Assembly: GCA_023853785.1 (NCBI GenBank) | Contig: JAJIRX010000757.1 | Coordinates: 1 to 64,000, forward strand | Source: Psilocybe azurescens | Taxonomy: Eukaryota > Basidiomycota > Agaricomycetes > Agaricales > Agrocybaceae | Reading direction: 5' to 3' | DNA: 64,000 bases | Shown here: positions 59,781 to 64,000 of the stretch, one piece after another | Layout of the letters: each line of letters starts with the position of its first letter | Position numbering within the stretch: position 1 is the stretch's first letter | The notes under the pieces: generated by a model | Told to the model about the DNA's origin: nothing | The model's database searches: none | Seen by the model: the letters and a program-made list of their open reading frames with translations, nothing else | Translations under genes and position numbers: made by a program

Positions 59781-60995
59781 TATCTACTGCTCAATTAGCA
59801 CGGTGCTGAATGCTCAATCCAATCTGTTCAACTGTAAGCCAAGTTATTCGAGATTAGTGAAGATCTTAGCCCTGTTATTTCCTCCATTTAAAGGAAGAAC
59901 GAGATGAGTGGTCCTAGTTGCAGGAGTGGGAAGAAGCCACATGTAGCGTTCTGTGTCGGTCTCATGCTGTGATTTATTTTACAGAAGTGGGAACTGTCAA
60001 TGGTTTCTCGAAGGCAAATAGTGCATTTTAATCAACGGATGAACGTCGGCTGCATTTATATATCTGACAGCCACTAATTTCTTGTTCCGGGGCATGATTG
60101 ACGCGTTGAAGTCGGACCGAAGATCAGGCCCAGGCACCAAACTTTGGTACACCTTGTGGCAAACGTATGCGCATATGATGATTCTAAGTGATTCTAAGTG
60201 ACGATATAAGACGATGCATCCCTCAAAGAGTCGATAAGAAAAATTGCATCTTAAGCTCATTATGAACAGAAGAACTACTAGTACGACGCAAGTCAAGGTG
60301 AATGTGAAGCATCTCATGACTGATTGCCAAGTCTTTTGGCACCGTGGACGCCTGAGAAGCCATCGCTATTCTTGATTATTAAAGCCTCTTCTGTGCTTCT
60401 GTCTCTCAAGAATGACAGTTGTGCCTCCGTACCAGGGTATGTGCAACGTTAAAAAGTTGGTCATGATGTGAAACCGACCATTGAGCGTACAAGTTGTTCC
60501 ACACGCGCCATTCAATTTTACTCGTTCCATTTCCAAACCAATCTGAGAAGTTTTCAACAGCTTGTTTCGGCGTTGTAGAACGCCCGTAAATCAAGAAGAT
60601 TAAAAACAATGTCGGCTGGTTAAACATTATTGCCTGGTCAGTCTCATCCTGAAGATATGATATACTCTCGTCTCTCCCATTCGTTGGAGACCAGAACAGG
60701 AGTATACAGCACCAATAACAGTTTGGTACAATTCAGAATTTTCTGAGAGATCTCCAATGGATAAGAAACGAACGACAGATCCTTCCTGGTAGATCGGTGA
60801 TTCAGGGGCCTAGTCCTTAGGACTCTGTGGTGTGCATGTCATTCGCATGTACAGAAGATTCTTACCTCTGTCGCTACTATGAGCCGCTGTCATCTCAGAG
60901 CTCAGAGCTGACTGCTCCCTAGTTCAGCTTCGAATCTGAACACCACACACACATATGTCCACATTATATCGAAGGCTGTCTACGAGAGACTAAAC
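59781..60995. other. Upstream region of SecC
   Basis: 60370-60640 corresponds to 10480-10760 and 53770-54060. A 73-codon minus-strand frame (60406-60627) is open here but closed in block A, so it is not clearly a gene. No CFEM copy follows in this third unit. Confidence 0.45.
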
Positions 60996-61800
60996 ATTCA
61001 GTGGGTCCTCAATCATCCAGGATACAACACTCGTGATTTTGAGTTCTTTATCGGACAAGAGCTTGAGAAAGATGATTTAAAGGAGTATTTGAACACCCCA
61101 GGTGTTCAATGTACATGTCTTTGCTATTTACAAGTGATCAACAATAGCTGATGGACGAGAATGTCGAGTAGAGAATAGTGTAAGAAATGGTTTAGTTATC
61201 GCGAGTCGGGAACTGAGATTCCAGTAGTGTACATTATCATTCTATGGAAAAACATATTTGATTCAATTACACGTTGACTCGTTTAGCTACACTATTGGAC
61301 AAAGAATATCATTGCTTTTCGAGAATGGCATAGACTCGTTTCACCACTCCCATTTCGGGACTCGGCCAATGAGCATGAGCCGTGAGAAGTGACCTTGGTT
61401 CACGGTAGCGCCTGAAGAAATGCAGTAGCCTAACGGGTTGTGGCTGGATACAAATGTGGGATTCAAGTCCTGTAAGTCGATATAGCGGCAACAGATATAT
61501 GTAAGAAGAAATAAACTGGACTTCACTACTATCCTTAAATCTGACCGAAAAATGATAAAGCGAGCTCATGCGGTACACATCGGCCCACAGCTGCTTGATA
61601 GCACTGTAGCACTTACGAGGCTCCTTCCGGTACCGTGGGATAAGTGAGAAGACTGTGGCCGAGGTGAGCGTGGATCTAATTTCTTGGGTATGATGACGAA
61701 CTCGAGACGACAGAACAAGATGCAGATAACAGACATTGCCGAGTTCTCACCAACCGCCTTCAATTTGGAATATTACCGCGTATCTCAGTAGGATATGACG
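60996..61800 (+). pseudogene. Third-block F-box gene fragment and linker copy
   Basis: 60996-61330 matches the end of the F-box-like gene (S-V-G-P, G-Y-N-T-R-D-F-E, D-D-L-K-E-Y-L-N-T-P) with many stops. 61540-61800 repeats the Sec-gene 3' linker, but no fourth Sec gene follows, so a further unit seems truncated here. Confidence 0.5.
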
Positions 61801-62574
61801 GGCACCATGTTTTTAAAGTGTCCACTGTCAACTTGCGGGCCTAGCGCTTCTGTACTGAGCGCCAGGCCCCAGATCCAAAAGCACAGATCCAATATTGATC
61901 GACCTACTACTCCCAAGCATCTCTATGTCATCTAAAAAGTATACTGTCCGTATTCCTTTCCTCCACGCCCCACAATCAACAAAAAACCATCTTGCGGTTC
62001 TTGTCACAAGAGTAGAGTAGTCACGGTTGGGTTAAATATACCAGAAACGGCTGACAGAATGTTCAACATGGCTATCCTCGATCTTCCGGGGTGCAGGCAG
62101 CAGTTGGGATGTTGGAAACGATGAACGCAGATTGGAACGGGGAACATGGTCGGCATCGTGTAACGCTGCTACTTTGTTTGATTGGGCTAGGCTCTGACCA
62201 TCCTGTATATGTCCACCACCGGTATCGCTCGACGGTCCTCTTCAAGTTGCCCTCAAGTGTGTCGTGAAAAACGGAGGGGTGCGGCGGATCGATACTGAAA
62301 TTCTAACATAAAGAAGTGGGGCGTCAGTGAATTGCGAGAAGAAAGAGAGAGAGCTACGAAAGGGTCAATGGATGTAGGATGTAAGGGATGAAGTAGCTAG
62401 GTACAGGATATAAAATATTAAAGACGACGGGTAACGAAATAGGTGGGAGAGTGCATATCAATCCTTCAGAGAGCATATCAAAGAGCAGCAACAACAACCG
62501 CGGCGACCGACTGCGCCAAGGTTCAAAACGAACCCGCCGCTCGTGAATTCTCGGATGTAAATTGATCAAGAACC
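61801..62574. other. Spacer
   Basis: No feature is supported. Confidence 0.35.
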
Positions 62575-62817
62575 CTACCACCCAGTCCATACACCGTCAT
62601 CAGGTGCCACACACGCATAGGCATCCGCATACCCAGCGCTCAGCAGCCGAATGAACCAGCAGAGAAAAATAGAAATGGAAAACAAGAAATGGCGCGACCG
62701 GTTCCCATCCCCATTCCCATCCCCAATTGTGATTCGCAACTCACCCTCCCGATTGCCATCCCAGCTTAGCTTTCCCGGCTCACATCCAATGAACGTGCAG
62801 AGCTGGGCACCGAGCAT
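62575..62817 (-). CDS. Hypothetical small protein or exon
   Basis: An 80-codon frame starting MLGAQLCTFIGCEPGK. A GTGAGT donor after W-D-G-N-R-E-G (about 62744) and a possible acceptor before A-G-Y-A-D-A-Y-A-C-V-A-P suggest a spliced gene. I recognise no family and cannot place further exons. Confidence 0.2.
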   Translation of the reverse strand: MLGAQLCTFIGCEPGKLSWDGNREGELRITIGDGNGDGNRSRHFLFSISIFLCWFIRLLSAGYADAYACVAPDDGVWTGW

Positions 62818-63388
62818 CTAGTGCTGCGGCTCATCGTAGCTAATCCAAATCCTACTCTCATTCACCATTCGCCGGTCGTCACCCTCCGCTGCCTTCTACC
62901 GCCCCTCCCAGGAAGAGAAGTAAAAACAAAGAACAAAAAAGGAACCCGGAACCATCCCAGCAACCACAAAGTTCACCCGCTCACTGCTAAGCTGTCCGGG
63001 TCGCTATCTCGCACACAGTGCAGCACCCGAAGCTCAAAAAAGTGCGCTCCAAAGAAAGAAACACCTTCACCCTACATCGGAGATCACCCATGCACGGCAC
63101 GATCCTCAGTCATCCATCTCGTATAACAAACGAACATAGCACAAATGTGCCGCGGACACACAAAAGAAAATGAATCAACCCACACAAAACGAAACGAAAC
63201 GAACCAAAAGAACAGAACTTCGGAAGAAACAATAAGAACGCACACTCTGAAAAAGAACGCGACACGAAAATAGGCAGGCAAAGAGACAGCAAGCACGCAT
63301 GGATCCCGATAATCCCTCGACGCCCACTCGAACATGAGATCCCATTTCTAGTACGTATGAGCGACGGCGCTTATCCGCCTCACGTCTC

Positions 63389-64000
63389 TCATGTTGGTGT
63401 ATTTAGGCACGAAAGCCTGATATCCAGGGAGGAAGTTGACATCTTCTGGGAGTTATCATTATCGATGTCGTTGAATTTGACGGCGGGGATGGAGGTGGTG
63501 TCGAGGTCGGTGGTAGTCCAGGAAGGTGATGTCGGCGTCCATTCAGGATTTAGGAGGAGGTTGAAGGGCATTAGCGTCCGAGCGCTGGGCGTTGCGAAAG
63601 AAACGCGACACAACGCGATGAGGGTAGGAGGGGAAAAGAGGGGAGAGTGCAAGAGAACATCAGCACGAGCTCGACAAATGTGATACATGTATATGAAGAG
63701 AAACCAAGAAAAAGCGGATCGAGCACGATATCAACCTATCGGGACATCATCGAGGGAATCGAAACTCGACATGAAGCAGAACAGAATGTAACTAAGTTAG
63801 AAAATAACCCACCAGATTGTACTACAGTGACATATGCTTCGACATCCTTAACGCCTTCCCTTCTCTCCCGTTGGGATACTGATATAAAAGGCCTCAAATA
63901 AAAGTACGAGTACGGCGTACGATATTTCTTTTAACTTACATGGAGGAAGGTTGAGCAGGGCTTGCAGGACGAATGGGTGGTAGATCGAGTTGGCGGCTGA
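63389..64000 (-). CDS. Partial gene entering from the right edge
   Basis: At 64000-63940 a frame reads S-A-A-N-S-I-Y-H-P-F-V-L-Q-A-L-L-N and meets a good GTAAGT donor at 63939. A later frame (63688-63389) ends S-L-D-I-R-L-S-C-L-N-T-P-T and may be its last exon, but I could not establish the joins. No family is recognised. Confidence 0.3.

Noticed and set aside
1..64000. tRNA, rRNA, CRISPR arrays and bacterial-type operons
   Set aside because: None seen. The window is eukaryotic, and TTCGAtt-like words checked (for example near 23280 and 28330) lack a tRNA context.

Overview
This is a 64-kb piece of a filamentous basidiomycete genome, most likely Agaricomycetes (order not resolved). The grounds are genes split by many GT-AG introns of about 50-60 bp, a Plavaka-type transposon, CFEM GPI-protein genes, F-box/LRR relatives, a fungal-type G-protein alpha subunit and a Kap121-type importin. 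I saw no rRNA, tRNA or CRISPR. Gene models were read by eye from codon frames and splice sites.

Layout. 0-7 kb: a possible gene running off the left edge, a frameshifted Plavaka transposase (about 0.9-5.1 kb) and a decayed C2H2 zinc-finger gene. 6.9-14.8 kb: block A, with a short ORF remnant, a CFEM gene, a secreted-protein gene (SecA) and an F-box-like gene. 16.8-19.7 kb: an intact 11-exon gene for a 762-aa protein of unknown function with two related modules. 20-25 kb: repeat-bearing intergenic DNA. 25.3-35.5 kb: the conserved core, a G-alpha subunit followed by a Kap121/IPO5-like importin, both in GC-rich DNA with low-complexity pyrimidine-rich flanks. 37-46.7 kb: accessory DNA with an F-box fragment, a 580-bp terminal-inverted-repeat element, a three-copy Kex2-type cysteine-rich peptide precursor, two short TATA-driven ORFs and a 22-bp minisatellite. 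47-50.4 kb: a broken third CFEM gene and a broken nucleostemin-like (GNL3/Grn1) GTPase. 50.5-58.3 kb: block B, an inverted and decayed copy of block A. 58.3-61.8 kb: a third, partial copy with an intact SecC. The right edge holds unresolved partial genes.

Main themes. Blocks A and B are opposed paralogous segments flanking the conserved core, and their members show different fates: SecA and SecC are intact, SecB and CFEM-B are broken. Several genes, including conserved ones, show frame changes at short homopolymers, so some breaks may be sequence errors rather than biology. The most unusual locus is at 41.0-42.1 kb: each of three near-identical six-cysteine peptides occupies its own exon and follows a dibasic site, behind one signal peptide.
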